Source: Streptacidiphilus rugosus AM-16 (GTDB lineage Bacteria > Actinomycetota > Actinomycetes > Streptomycetales > Streptomycetaceae). Taken from it: a DNA stretch of 64,000 nucleotides. The number at the start of each line of letters is the position of its first letter. Within the stretch, counting starts at the first letter, position 1. The notes beneath the pieces were generated by a model. The model did no database searches, was not told where the DNA came from, and saw only the letters and a program-made list of their open reading frames with translations. Location of the stretch: the NCBI RefSeq assembly GCF_000744655.1, contig NZ_JQMJ01000004.1, positions 3,906,001-3,970,000 on the forward strand. Reading direction: 5' to 3'. Below, one piece after another: positions 35,274 through 43,986 of the stretch. Both the position numbers and the translations under genes were made by a program.

Positions 35274-36524
35274 TCAGGCCAGGGAGCGGCGCAGCGCCTC
35301 GGCCATCGCGGGTACGGCGGGCAGGCGCGGGATGAGGGTGGCCTGGACGGCGTGGTAGGCGTCGGGCTTGCCGGGCCATACGGTCGCGGCGGGCCGGTTG
35401 TCCGGCGTGAGCTCGTGGTGCCAGCTGCCGTGCTCGCGGTCGAGGAAGAAGTCGGCGGCGTGCTGCCACAGGCCCTGGTACCAGCGCTGGTATTCGTCGT
35501 TGCCGGTCGCCTTGTGCAGGACGGCTGCGGCGCCGATCGCCTCGGCGAGGACCCAGTGCATTCGGGCCCGGACCACCGGGTGGCCGTCCCAGTCGACGGT
35601 GTAGACGAATCCGGGCTCGCCGTCGGCGTGCCAGCCGTCGCGGATCGCGGCGTCGAACAGTGCCTCGGCGTCCTCCAGCATCCAGGCAGGCGGGTTGGGC
35701 AGGCTCGCGCGCAGGGCGAGCATGAGGCGGGCCCATTCGAACCAGTGGCCGATGGTGGCGCCGAAGGGCCGGAACGGGTCGTCGAGGTGGTCGTCGTTGT
35801 ACTCCAGGACCGGCCGCCAGTCGGCGTCGAAGTGCTCGACCAGGCGCCAGTTCGCCGCGCGGGCGTGTTCGTGGACCACGAACCGGCAGATGCGCAGGGC
35901 CCGTTCGTGCCAGACGGGCTGCCCGGTCACGTCGCCGGCGGCGAGGAAGGCCTCGACGGCGTGCATGTTGCTGTTGGCGCCCCGGTAGGACTCGCACCAC
36001 TGCCAGGCCGGGTCGAAGGACTCGACGAGCAGGCCCGCCTCCTCGTCCCAGAAGTGCTGCTCGATCACCTCCAGCGCCTCGGCCAGCAGTTCGGCGGCCC
36101 CCGGCCGCCCGGCGGCCGCAGCGCTGGAGGCCGCGAGAACGACGAAGGCGTGCGCGTAGGCGGATTTGCCCCCGGCCCGTGGACGCCCCTCGCGGTCCAC
36201 ACCGGTGAACCAGCCCCCGTGCTCGGCGTCGCGCAACAGGCCGCGCAGCGCTGCCAGTCCGTGGTCGACCAGCTCGGCCGCGTCCGGGTCGCCGAGGAGG
36301 TGGGCAAGGGCGAAGACGTGCGTCATCCGGCAGGTGATCCACGTGTGCACCGGGCCGTCGCCCTGGACGACGCCGTTCTCGTCGAGCCAGCCGAACCCTC
36401 CGCCCGGCAGCCGGGCCCCGCGGGCGAAGCCCAGCAGCCGGTTCTGCTCCGCGACCAGCCACTGCGCGTCGCCGGGCATGCCGGTCGGTGCGGGCACGTG
36501 GTCGATGATGGATTCGGAGGTCAT
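35274..36524 (-). CDS. AGE-family sugar isomerase (mannose isomerase-like)
   Basis: 416 residues of the N-acylglucosamine 2-epimerase (alpha/alpha)6 fold: PGGGFGWLDENG, TWITCRMTHVFALAHLLGD, GGWFTGVDREGRPRAGGKSA, EHFWDEEAGLLVESFDPAWQ (as IEQHFWDEE), YRGANSNMHAVEAFLAAGDV and DREHGSWHHELTPDN include the conserved Arg, Trp and His of the D-mannose/sulfoquinovose isomerase (YihS) branch. The reaction inferred is mannose to fructose. AGGAG precedes the ATG at 36524. First gene of a two-gene operon with the kinase, behind two LacI operators. Confidence 0.9.
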   Translation of the reverse strand: MTSESIIDHVPAPTGMPGDAQWLVAEQNRLLGFARGARLPGGGFGWLDENGVVQGDGPVHTWITCRMTHVFALAHLLGDPDAAELVDHGLAALRGLLRDAEHGGWFTGVDREGRPRAGGKSAYAHAFVVLAASSAAAAGRPGAAELLAEALEVIEQHFWDEEAGLLVESFDPAWQWCESYRGANSNMHAVEAFLAAGDVTGQPVWHERALRICRFVVHEHARAANWRLVEHFDADWRPVLEYNDDHLDDPFRPFGATIGHWFEWARLMLALRASLPNPPAWMLEDAEALFDAAIRDGWHADGEPGFVYTVDWDGHPVVRARMHWVLAEAIGAAAVLHKATGNDEYQRWYQGLWQHAADFFLDREHGSWHHELTPDNRPAATVWPGKPDAYHAVQATLIPRLPAVPAMAEALRRSLA

Positions 36525-36614
36525 CGTGCTCCTAGGGATAGAGGCCGGTGGGGGCGGGCGGCAGCCGGCCACCGAACGAGCGGCAGCGGCCGCCGAAGTG
36601 GATGCAACCGCAGG

Positions 36615-36647
36615 GATAGCGTTGTCATGGCGATAGACAACGTTGTC
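36615..36647. promoter_or_regulatory. Pair of LacI operators before isomerase-kinase operon
   Basis: GATAGCGTTGTC at 36615-36626 and perfect GACAACGTTGTC at 36636-36647, with centres 21 bp apart (two helical turns), 90-125 bp upstream of the isomerase start. Confidence 0.8.
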
Positions 36648-36726
36648 GGCCCATCCAAGGGTCAGCATTTGCGGAGCGGACGGATTTGTCAACGCCCACG
36701 CGGCGGGCGAACTGCTCAGCCCCAGC

Positions 36727-37761
36727 TCAGGGCTGGTGTTCGCCCGAACCGCGGGGGATCAGCCGGGTGGGGACCACGATCCGCTGGACCTGCGCCTGCT
36801 CGCCGCGCATCCGGCGGAACAGCAGTTCGGCGGCCATGCGGCCCATCAGGGCGGGGTCCTGGGCCACGACGGTGACCGGCACGGGGAGCATGTCGGCGAG
36901 TTCGAAGTCGTCGAATCCGATCAGGGCCGGCCGCTCCGGGCGCGGAGCGAGGTCGCGCAGGGCAGCGACGGTGGTGCGATTGTTTCCGCAGATCAGGGCG
37001 GTCACGGGGGCAGGCCCGGAGAGCATCGCGTCCAGGGCGAAGCGGATCCCGATCGGGTCCGGCTTGCCCATCGCGATCCAGGTCTCGTCGACGGCGAGGC
37101 CGGCCGAGGCCATGGTCTCGCGGTAGGCGGCCAGGCGCTCGGCGGCGGTGAAGATGTCGGGGGCGTCGCCGATGAAGCCGATACGGCGGTGACCCTGGCG
37201 CAGCAGGTGGCCCACGGCGTCCGCAATGCCGCCGCGGTTGTCGGCGAGGACGGTGTCCACCTCCAGGCCCGGCATCGGCCGGTCCACGCTCACCACCGCA
37301 GTACCCGCCGCCAACTCCGGTGCCAGGTAGCCGTGGTCGACGGAGGTCGGCACCACGATCAGTCCGTCGACGCGGCGGGCGCAGAAGTCGAGCGCCACGT
37401 CCCGCTCCCGCGTGGCGTCCTCCGCCGACGAGCCGGTCAGCAGCAGCGAGCCGTGCGCCCGCGCGACGTCCTCGACGGCCCGGCTGAGCGACGAGTAGAA
37501 CGGGTCGGCCAGGTCCTCCAGGACCAGGCCCACGGAGCTGGTACGGGCGCCCTGGCGCAGCAGCCGTGCGCCGTCGTTGCGTCTGAAGCCCAACTCCTGG
37601 ATGGCCGCCAGGACCTTGGCGCTGGTCTCCTCGCTGACCCCGTGCTCGCCGTTGACCACGCGTGACACCGTCTTGAGCCCGACCCCCGCGGTGGCCGCGA
37701 CGTCCTTCATGGTCGGACGCGCGGGCGTCGGGGAGATCGGCTGTTCCGCGTTGGCTGGCAT
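36727..37761 (-). CDS. LacI-family repressor of the mannoside locus
   Basis: 344 residues. N-terminal HTH TMKDVAATAGVGLKTVSRVV with hinge NGEHGVSEETSAKVLAAIQELGFRRN; periplasmic-binding-like effector domain from SVGLVLEDLADPFYSSL to PVTALICGNNRTTVAALRD and ALIGFDDFELADML. ATG at 37761 puts the HTH ~22 residues in, normal for streptomycete LacI proteins. Located between the isomerase operon and the ABC importer it should control; imperfect operators in its own promoter (37825-37847) suggest autorepression. Confidence 0.93.
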   Translation of the reverse strand: MPANAEQPISPTPARPTMKDVAATAGVGLKTVSRVVNGEHGVSEETSAKVLAAIQELGFRRNDGARLLRQGARTSSVGLVLEDLADPFYSSLSRAVEDVARAHGSLLLTGSSAEDATRERDVALDFCARRVDGLIVVPTSVDHGYLAPELAAGTAVVSVDRPMPGLEVDTVLADNRGGIADAVGHLLRQGHRRIGFIGDAPDIFTAAERLAAYRETMASAGLAVDETWIAMGKPDPIGIRFALDAMLSGPAPVTALICGNNRTTVAALRDLAPRPERPALIGFDDFELADMLPVPVTVVAQDPALMGRMAAELLFRRMRGEQAQVQRIVVPTRLIPRGSGEHQP

Positions 37762-37824
37762 CTGCTCCAACCGTCCCTTCCGGCGACAAGGCCTGTGGAT
37801 CTGCAGTGTTGGCTGCCCAGCATA

Positions 37825-37847
37825 GATAACGTTGCCACAACGTTGCC
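37825..37847. promoter_or_regulatory. LacI operators in the LacI gene promoter
   Basis: Two overlapping weaker copies: GATAACGTTGCC (37825-37836) and CACAACGTTGCC (37836-37847), 11 bp apart. Both share the AACGTTG core. Confidence 0.6.
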
Positions 37848-38145
37848 GTGCAGCCCCCGGGATCGTGATCCCCCGTGCCGGGGCCGGGATCAGCATCGGG
37901 CAGGCCGACTTCAAGGAGGCCACGTGTCAGCATGACGCGACCCCCACCAAGGTCCGCCGCTGCCCCCGGCGCTCACTTCCCTCCTGGTCAGGCCCCTGCA
38001 CGCAGAGTGAGGACCGTTCGCCGCGGCTCGGGTCCGCCGTCGGGATCGGGTCCCGCCCTCGCGGGGCCGGGCCAGGACGTCCCGGCCGATCGGTCGCAGC
38101 AGTCTCTTGACACTCTCCACACACCTGCGTTCCACTTCTCCGGCA

Positions 38146-38157
38146 GACAACGTTGTC
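38146..38157. promoter_or_regulatory. LacI operator of the ABC importer operon
   Basis: Perfect GACAACGTTGTC, 158 bp before the GTG of the ATPase gene. A near copy lacking one base, GACACGTTGTC, follows at 38174. Confidence 0.75.
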
Positions 38158-38314
38158 ACTGGACGCCGGCCCGGACACGTTGTCGGGAGGCGTCGCCATC
38201 ACGCCGCACCAAGGGGCCGACGCTCGGGCCCGGAACGTCGCACCGCAGGCCGGTGCGACGGATCCGCCCCGTGCCGGGAGGCAAGTCCCCACCGAACGAT
38301 CCAAGGAGGAACCC

Positions 38315-39145
38315 GTGTCGGAGCCATTGCTGGAAGCACGCGGCGTGGTGAAACAGTTCGGCCACGTGCAGGCCCTGCAGGGGGCCGACTTCACCGCCTA
38401 CGCCGGTGAGGTCGTCGCCCTGATCGGTGACAACGGCGCGGGCAAGTCCACGCTGGTCAATGTGCTGTCGGGGGTCATCGCCCCGGACAAGGGCGAGGTT
38501 CTCCTGGGCGGCGTGCCGGTGAGGTTCGCAGGCCCCCAGGACGCTCAGCGTCAGGGTGTGGAGACGGTCTATCAGGACCTCTCCATGGCACCGGATCTGG
38601 ACGCGCCCACCAACCTCCACCTCGGCCGCGAGATCCTGCGCGGCGGACTGCTGGGGCGCCTCGGCGTCCTGGACCGGCCCGCGATGCGCACCGCGGCGGT
38701 CAAGGCCTTCGCCGAGCTCGGGGTGACCCTGAAGGATCCGACCGCGCCCGTGGCAACGTTGTCGGGCGGCCAACGTCAGTCCGTCGCGGTCGCCCGGGCC
38801 GTCGCCTTCGCCAACAAGGTCATCTTCATGGACGAGCCGACCGCGGCCCTTGGCGTCGTGCAGCGCGCCCGCGTCCTGGAGACCGTCCGCCGCGTCGCCG
38901 AGCGCGGCATCTGCGTGGTGCTCATCAGCCACAACATGCCCGAGGTGCTGTCGGTCTCCGACCGCGTCGAGGTGCTGCGGCTGGGCCGGCGGGTCGCCTC
39001 CTTCAAGGCCGCCGACACCAGCATCGAGGAACTCGTCGGCGCCATGACCGGCTCGCTCGACCGCGACCTGGAGAACTTCGCTGCCACCGGCGCCACCCGC
39101 TCCACCGGCTCCGAGGGCGCCCGCAACACGGAGGAAGCACGATGA
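38315..39145 (+). CDS. Sugar ABC importer ATPase, single-domain (FrcA-like)
   Basis: 276 residues with one ABC domain: Walker A LIGDNGAGKSTLVNVL near residue 40, Q-loop VYQDLS, signature LSGGQRQSVAVARAV, Walker B VIFMDEPTAALG, switch His in ISHNM. Typical ribose-class importers carry two fused ABC domains (~500 residues); the single-domain form matches the FrcA fructose/mannose/ribose type. GTG at 38315 with AAGGAGGA upstream excludes the longer frame. Ends ATGA overlapping the permease start. Confidence 0.9.
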   Translation: MSEPLLEARGVVKQFGHVQALQGADFTAYAGEVVALIGDNGAGKSTLVNVLSGVIAPDKGEVLLGGVPVRFAGPQDAQRQGVETVYQDLSMAPDLDAPTNLHLGREILRGGLLGRLGVLDRPAMRTAAVKAFAELGVTLKDPTAPVATLSGGQRQSVAVARAVAFANKVIFMDEPTAALGVVQRARVLETVRRVAERGICVVLISHNMPEVLSVSDRVEVLRLGRRVASFKAADTSIEELVGAMTGSLDRDLENFAATGATRSTGSEGARNTEEAR

Positions 39146-40191
39146 CCACCACCACGACCGAGGGCGTCCAGCAGACCGGCACCCCGCAGCAGGCCCCCAG
39201 GAGCGGCATCCCGCCGTGGCTGCGCAAGGTCGCCTCGATCAGCGAGGTGTGGACCTTCGTCATCCTGGTCGCCCTGGTCGCGGTCTTCTCGACAGCCGCC
39301 CCCGGCAAGTTCTTCACCGCCTACGACCTCACCCAGATCGCCGTGAACGCGGCCATCTACCTGGTCCTCGGCGTCGGCATGACCTTTGTCGTCATCACCT
39401 CCGGCATCGACCTGTCCATCGGCTCCGTCCTGGTACTCGCCGCGGTCGCCGCCGGTGAGTACAACCTCCACAACGGCGGACCGGACGCGAACTGGACCAC
39501 GGTCGCTGTCTGCATCGCCATCGCCCTCGTCGTAGGCACGCTGTGGGGCGCACTGCAGGGCCGGCTGGTCGCGACCGGCAAGGTGCCGCCGCTCATCGTC
39601 ACCCTCGGCGGACTGGGCACCGCGCTCGGCATCGCCGAGCTGATCACCGGCGGGCAGGACCCGGCCGGTGCTGCCGCCTCCAACCTGCAGAACACCCTCG
39701 GCTACGGCAAGCTCTTCGGCATCCCGTGGCTCGTGATCCTCGCCGCCGCCGTCACCCTGGTCTTCGGCCTCGTGCTCACCCGCACCCGCTTCGGCACCTA
39801 CACCCTCGCCATCGGCTCCAACGCGGCCGCCGGACAGCGCGCCGGCATCCGGGTGGGCCGGCACCTGGTCAAGGTGTACGCGCTGATGGGCCTGCTGGCC
39901 GGACTCGGCGCGGTGATGTGGCTCGCCTCCTTCGGAACCACCTCCATCGCCGGCCACTCCAGCGACAACCTCAAGGTCATCACCGCCGTCGTCCTGGGCG
40001 GCACCAGTCTTTTCGGCGGACGCGGCAGCGTGCTCGGCACCGTCATCGGCGTCTTCATCCCCGCCGTGCTGACCACCGGTCTGATCGTCGTCGGCGTCCA
40101 GCAGTACTGGCAGGACGTGGCGGTCGGCATCGTCCTGGTCGCCGCCGTCTACGTCGACCAGGTGCGTCGCAAGACCCGCGAACGCGTGTGA
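39142..40191 (+). CDS. Sugar ABC importer permease (RbsC/FrcC-like)
   Basis: 349 residues with about ten hydrophobic segments; contains the family hallmarks VGMTFVVITSGIDLSIGSVL (near residue 78), VATGKVPPLIVTLGG, YAIGSN-like TLAIGSNAAAGQRAGIRV and AVVLGGTSLFGGRGSVLGTV. Starts inside the ATPase stop (ATGA). Homodimeric channel subunit of a sugar importer. Confidence 0.93.
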   Translation: MTTTTTEGVQQTGTPQQAPRSGIPPWLRKVASISEVWTFVILVALVAVFSTAAPGKFFTAYDLTQIAVNAAIYLVLGVGMTFVVITSGIDLSIGSVLVLAAVAAGEYNLHNGGPDANWTTVAVCIAIALVVGTLWGALQGRLVATGKVPPLIVTLGGLGTALGIAELITGGQDPAGAAASNLQNTLGYGKLFGIPWLVILAAAVTLVFGLVLTRTRFGTYTLAIGSNAAAGQRAGIRVGRHLVKVYALMGLLAGLGAVMWLASFGTTSIAGHSSDNLKVITAVVLGGTSLFGGRGSVLGTVIGVFIPAVLTTGLIVVGVQQYWQDVAVGIVLVAAVYVDQVRRKTRERV

Positions 40192-40328
40192 ACTCCGGCG
40201 GCGGCGCGACGGCCTCCCGGGCCACCCCCACCGCGCCGCCCCCGGTCCTCGACTCCTCTCCGACCCGCCGTCAGGGCGGGAACCCCCACCCGGCGCCATC
40301 GGTGCCCTAGTCAGGAGAACGAACCGTC

Positions 40329-41348
40329 ATGTCCAGAACCCCCACCCGCCGCCACCTGCTCGCCGTCGCCGTCGCGACCGTCGCCCTGGCCACCACCGCC
40401 GCCTGCAGCTCCTCCGGCAGTACCGCCTCCGGGTCCGGCTCGGGCTCCTCCGCCGCGGCCGGCGGCACCTCCGGCAAGAAGATCGCGCTGATCACCGGCG
40501 TGAAGTCCGACCCGTTCTACATCACCATGACCTGCGCCGCGCAGGACGAGGCGAAGGCCAAGGGCCTGCAGTTCATCGCCGACGGCTCCGCGCAGTGGGA
40601 CGTCTCGGTCCAGCGCCCGCTGATCGACTCCGTCGCCGCGTCGCAGCCGAACGGCCTGATGATCTCGCCGGTCGACACCAACGCCCTCACCCCGTCGCTC
40701 AAGCAGATCCAGGGCGCCGGCACGAAGATCGCACTGGTGGACACCTCCGTCACCGATCCGTCCGTCGGCATCAGCCGCATCTCCTCCGACAACGAAAAGG
40801 GCGGCCAGGTCGCCGCCGACGCGCTGGCCAAGCAGATGGGGGACAAGGGCTCGGCCATCGTCATCAGCGTCAAGCCGGGCATCTCCACCACCGACGACCG
40901 CATCAAGGGCTTCACCGAGGAGATGACCAAGTACCCGAACATCAAGGTGCTGCCGACCCTCTACGACAACGACGAGCCCGCCACCGCGGCCTCCCAGATC
41001 CAGTCCACCCTGGCCGCCCACCCCGACCTCGGCGGCGTCTTCGCCGGCAACACCAACACCGGCCAGGGCATCGCCACCGGCCTGTCCCAGGCCGGCAAGC
41101 AGGGCCAGGTCAAGGTCGCGGCCTTCGACGCCGAGCCCGACGAGGTCGCCGCACTGAAGAACGGCAGCCTCCAGGTGCTGGTCGCCCAGGACCCCGCCGC
41201 GATCGGCCGCGAGGCCGTCGACCAGCTGGCCGCAGCCTTCAACGGGCAGCCGGTCCAGGCGTCCGTCGGGACCACGATGGTCGCCATCACCAAGGACAAC
41301 ATCAACGACCCCGGCGTCTCCAAGTACGTCTACAAATCCGGCTGCTGA
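40329..41348 (+). CDS. Sugar-binding lipoprotein of the ABC importer
   Basis: 339 residues. Signal peptide with lipobox TAAC near residue 26 (VATVALATTAACSSSG), Ser/Gly linker, then a periplasmic-binding-protein type 1 fold: KKIALITGVKSDPFYITMTC, QPNGLMISPVDTNALTPSL, ISRISSDNEKGGQVAADAL, VFAGNTNTGQGIATGL, VAAFDAEPDEVAALKNGSLQ. Belongs to the ribose/fructose-binding class. CAGGAG upstream. Order ATPase-permease-binding protein is a complete importer; the sugar is inferred to be mannose or fructose from the locus. Confidence 0.92.
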   Translation: MSRTPTRRHLLAVAVATVALATTAACSSSGSTASGSGSGSSAAAGGTSGKKIALITGVKSDPFYITMTCAAQDEAKAKGLQFIADGSAQWDVSVQRPLIDSVAASQPNGLMISPVDTNALTPSLKQIQGAGTKIALVDTSVTDPSVGISRISSDNEKGGQVAADALAKQMGDKGSAIVISVKPGISTTDDRIKGFTEEMTKYPNIKVLPTLYDNDEPATAASQIQSTLAAHPDLGGVFAGNTNTGQGIATGLSQAGKQGQVKVAAFDAEPDEVAALKNGSLQVLVAQDPAAIGREAVDQLAAAFNGQPVQASVGTTMVAITKDNINDPGVSKYVYKSGC

Positions 41349-41365
41349 GCCACCCCCATAGACCC

Positions 41366-41404
41366 GGGCGGGCGGACCCCGATCCCCCGTGAGTCCGCCC
41401 GCCC
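41366..41404 (+). terminator. Stem-loop terminator of the importer operon
   Basis: GGGCGGGCGGAC and GTCCGCCCGCCC pair perfectly over 12 bp around a 15-nt loop, 18 bp after the binding-protein stop. Confidence 0.75.
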
Positions 41405-41613
41405 CCGAGCCCGACCGGACCTGCAGTCATCGGTGCCGGCGACCCTCCACACGAGATCTGTCCCCAACTGGTCCGGGCCCCGGATCCGCTGCGACCAATC
41501 CCCCTCAGAGTCGCCCGCTCCTTTGCCAAGTCATCGCAGACATCGCGTCGCGGCGGAGCCGGTCCTGCGTGGGGCCCTTGCGGCTCGCCCGGGAGGACGG
41601 ACGTCGCCTGCGA

Positions 41614-42153
41614 TCAGCCCCCGTTGATGAGACGCACAATCCGAGCCGTCGCGGCGTTCAGCTCACTGGTTCCCGCCAGGATCTCCGCGTTTGCCTTGAT
41701 CATGAGTGTCGCGTTCGTGGTGGCGACGCCGGCCTTGCAGTCAGTGGCGGCCTGTCGGTACTTGTCGAGGGCAGCGGACCAATGGTGTTGCGCCTGCGCA
41801 TCGGGGATCGGCGCGTAGGACTGCGCGCGAGAGACATCGGTGGAGAGGCTGGTGCAGTCGCTGCCGGCGACGGTGGGTTTGACGAATCCGTCGATGTTTC
41901 CCAGGTCGGAGGAGATCCAGTTGGCTTGGCCCTGGCCGCCGCCGTACCACCAACTGGAGACCTGGTCGCGGGTGCTGCTCGGGGTCGGCCGACCGGTACC
42001 GCCAATGACGACGCTTTTGGCCGTGACGCCGACGCTCGGGTTGCCGGTCACGGCGTGCGTCGGGCTGGGCGGCCCAGGCGTGCTGATGCTGGCGCAGCCG
42101 CCGAGCATGATCGCCGCAGCCAGGGTGGCCAGGAGGCCGGCGGGTGCGCGCAT
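41614..42153 (-). CDS. Lipoprotein of unknown function
   Basis: 179 residues: signal peptide AGLLATLAAAIMLGGCASIS with lipobox LGGC. The mature protein has a Ser/Thr/Pro linker then a helical region with two Cys (GSDCTSLST, ATDCKAGVAT) likely disulfide-bonded, and a C-terminal helix. ATG at 42153 has AAGGGA upstream. Faces the importer operon convergently across the terminator. Family not recognised. Confidence 0.7.
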   Translation of the reverse strand: MRAPAGLLATLAAAIMLGGCASISTPGPPSPTHAVTGNPSVGVTAKSVVIGGTGRPTPSSTRDQVSSWWYGGGQGQANWISSDLGNIDGFVKPTVAGSDCTSLSTDVSRAQSYAPIPDAQAQHHWSAALDKYRQAATDCKAGVATTNATLMIKANAEILAGTSELNAATARIVRLINGG

Positions 42154-42820
42154 GGTGGATTCCCTTCGTGGTGATGCAGGGAGCGTGGCATCGACGACTG
42201 GGGCCGGTGAGGCCTGTGGTCGGATTGAGGCCGTACGGTGACCGATGGTTTTCGGGTTCTTCGCCGCCCGGTCGCGGAGGCACTGCCCATCTGGGAGACC
42301 GACGCAGCCGACCTGCGGCTCCACCGCCCGGACTGTCGGATGGCTACACGGTTGGCTGCGGTGCCGCCCTCGTGGGCTCTTCGGACGCCGACTTTCGGCG
42401 TCCCGCGGTGGAGTCCTTGGAGGTCACGTTCAACTGAGGCGAGGTCGACCCGCACACGCCCACGCTCACCGACGCTGAACCCGGCTCGGCGGTCGGGGAG
42501 ACCCTTCCGTGGCCACTGAGACGCAGGTCACGGGCTCTTTGTGGCGTGACGCACCTTACCGGCGGTAACGCTTGCTCCTCGTGTGAGGACCGTGTGACGG
42601 TGCAGGAGGCAGGCGGACAGAGAGCCTGCCGGGAGCCTGGTGTTCCGGCGCACGACGCGCCGACCTGTCAACCACCGGATCGCTCCTCCTGCCTCGCTCG
42701 GGCAACGCCCGAACGCCATTGGATGCAGGGATCCTCGCGTATGCGACGCCGAGTGTCGGCGAACGCCTGGTTCCGTGCGGCCTGCGGCGTCCTGGGCAGT
42801 TCCGTCGACATTGGAGTGTC
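42154..42820. other. Intergenic region before the SLT gene
   Basis: Nothing supported. A plus frame ending DGYTVGCGAALVGSSDADFR then RPAVESLEVTFN looks like a decayed tail near 42437. A c-di-AMP riboswitch was looked for and not seen. Confidence 0.4.
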
Positions 42821-43756
42821 ATGCGACACCGTGTGCGTCCTTCTTTCCTCCCCCGCCTGAACGAGCGTCTCGCCGCCGTGCGCCTGAACAAGCGCCTGGC
42901 CGCCGGCGTCGGGGCCGCCCTCCTCGTGAGCGGCGCCGCCACCGGCACCGCCGTGGCCCTGACCGGCAACGACTCGCACTCGGCGACCCAGGCTTCCGCC
43001 GTGGCCAGCACCCAGGCCGCCGCCCGCGCGGCCACCGACGCCGCCAACCGCTCCGAGCAGCGCGCCGCCCTGAACGCCAAGGCCGCCGCCGACGCCAAGG
43101 CCAAGGCCGACGCCGCCGCCAAGGCCAAGGCCGCCGCCGCCGCCAAGGCGAAGGCCCAAGCGCAGGCTGCCGCCGCCGCCAAGGCCAAGGCTGCCGCCGC
43201 CGCCAAGGCGAAGGCCCAGGCCGACGCCGCCGCACATGCCAAGGCCGCCCAGGCGAAGGCCCAGGCGCAGGCCGCCGCCCAGGCGAAGGCCCAGGCGCAG
43301 GCCGCTGCCAAGGCGGAGGCCCAGGCGCAGGCGCAGGCTGCTGCCAAGGCGGAGGCCCAGGCCCGGGCCGCTGCCGCCGCCAAGGCGAACGCCGCCGCCG
43401 CTGCTGCCGCCGCGACGCCGACCTACAGCAACGACCTCAGCGGCTGGATCGCCCAGGCCCAGGCCGTCCTGGCTGCCCACGGCGACCACGTCCCGCCGGC
43501 CGCCGCGATCGAGGCCCGCGCCATGACCGAGTCCTCCGGCAACCCGAGCGCGGTCAACAACTGGGACTCCAACGCCGTCGCGGGCACCCCGTCCAAGGGT
43601 CTGATGCAGGTCATCGACCCGACCTTCGCGACCTACGCACTGCCGGGTCACATGGACATCATGAACCCGGTCGACAACATCATCGCCGCGGTCCGCTACG
43701 CGAACGCCACCTACGGCGCCTTCGAGAACATCGCGTACGGCAAGAGCGGCTACTAA
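42821..43756 (+). CDS. Secreted lytic transglycosylase with Ala/Lys-rich repeat
   Basis: 311 residues. Basic N-terminus and a signal-anchor helix (LAAGVGAALLVSGAATGTAV), then about 120 residues made almost only of Ala, Lys, Gln and Glu in AKAKAQAQAAA-type repeats, predicted a long helix or coiled coil, then a C-terminal SLT-like domain: IEARAMTESSGNPSAVNNWD (catalytic Glu), GLMQVIDPTFATYALPGHMD, NIIAAVRYANATYGAF. It should cleave peptidoglycan outside the membrane; the rod may span or bind the wall. ATG at 42821 with GGAG upstream. Confidence 0.88.
   Translation: MRHRVRPSFLPRLNERLAAVRLNKRLAAGVGAALLVSGAATGTAVALTGNDSHSATQASAVASTQAAARAATDAANRSEQRAALNAKAAADAKAKADAAAKAKAAAAAKAKAQAQAAAAAKAKAAAAAKAKAQADAAAHAKAAQAKAQAQAAAQAKAQAQAAAKAEAQAQAQAAAKAEAQARAAAAAKANAAAAAAAATPTYSNDLSGWIAQAQAVLAAHGDHVPPAAAIEARAMTESSGNPSAVNNWDSNAVAGTPSKGLMQVIDPTFATYALPGHMDIMNPVDNIIAAVRYANATYGAFENIAYGKSGY
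43105..43410 (+). repeat. Ala/Lys-coding low-complexity tandem repeat
   Basis: Imperfect repeats of GCCAAGGCC/GCCGCCGCC and GCCCAGGCG units coding the AKA/AQA rod inside the transglycosylase gene. Copy number could vary between strains. Confidence 0.8.
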
Positions 43757-43816
43757 CGGAGGTCAAGGAGACGCAGGTTCGTCTTCTGTCGTACTGACCG
43801 CGTTTTTCGCAGCTCG

Positions 43817-43850
43817 AAGGCCGTTTCCACCGAGAGGTGGGAACGGCCTT
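43817..43850 (+). terminator. Stem-loop terminator
   Basis: AAGGCCGTTTCCACC and GGTGGGAACGGCCTT form a 15-bp stem (one G-T pair) with a GAGA tetraloop, after the transglycosylase gene. Confidence 0.85.
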
Positions 43851-43986
43851 CCGCGTTGGAGGTCGCCATCCCGCTCACGGCGGGCGCCCTCGATCTGATG
43901 CGGGACTGTCCGAACTTCGATCAGAGACACCCGACGTTGCGCCATGCGATGATCACCTGAAGGCCACTCGGGGGAGGATCGTCATC

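Noticed and set aside
38174-38184. GACACGTTGTC near the ABC importer promoter as an eighth operator
   Set aside because: It lacks one base of the palindrome, which would disrupt half-site phasing; kept only as a note.
38753-38764. GCAACGTTGTCG resembling the LacI operator inside the ATPase gene
   Set aside because: It encodes the conserved VATLSGG signature region and is not symmetrical over the full site; most likely coincidental.
42540-42820. c-di-AMP (ydaO) riboswitch before the lytic transglycosylase gene
   Set aside because: Such riboswitches often precede cell-wall hydrolase genes in actinomycetes, but the conserved blocks were not seen in this leader.
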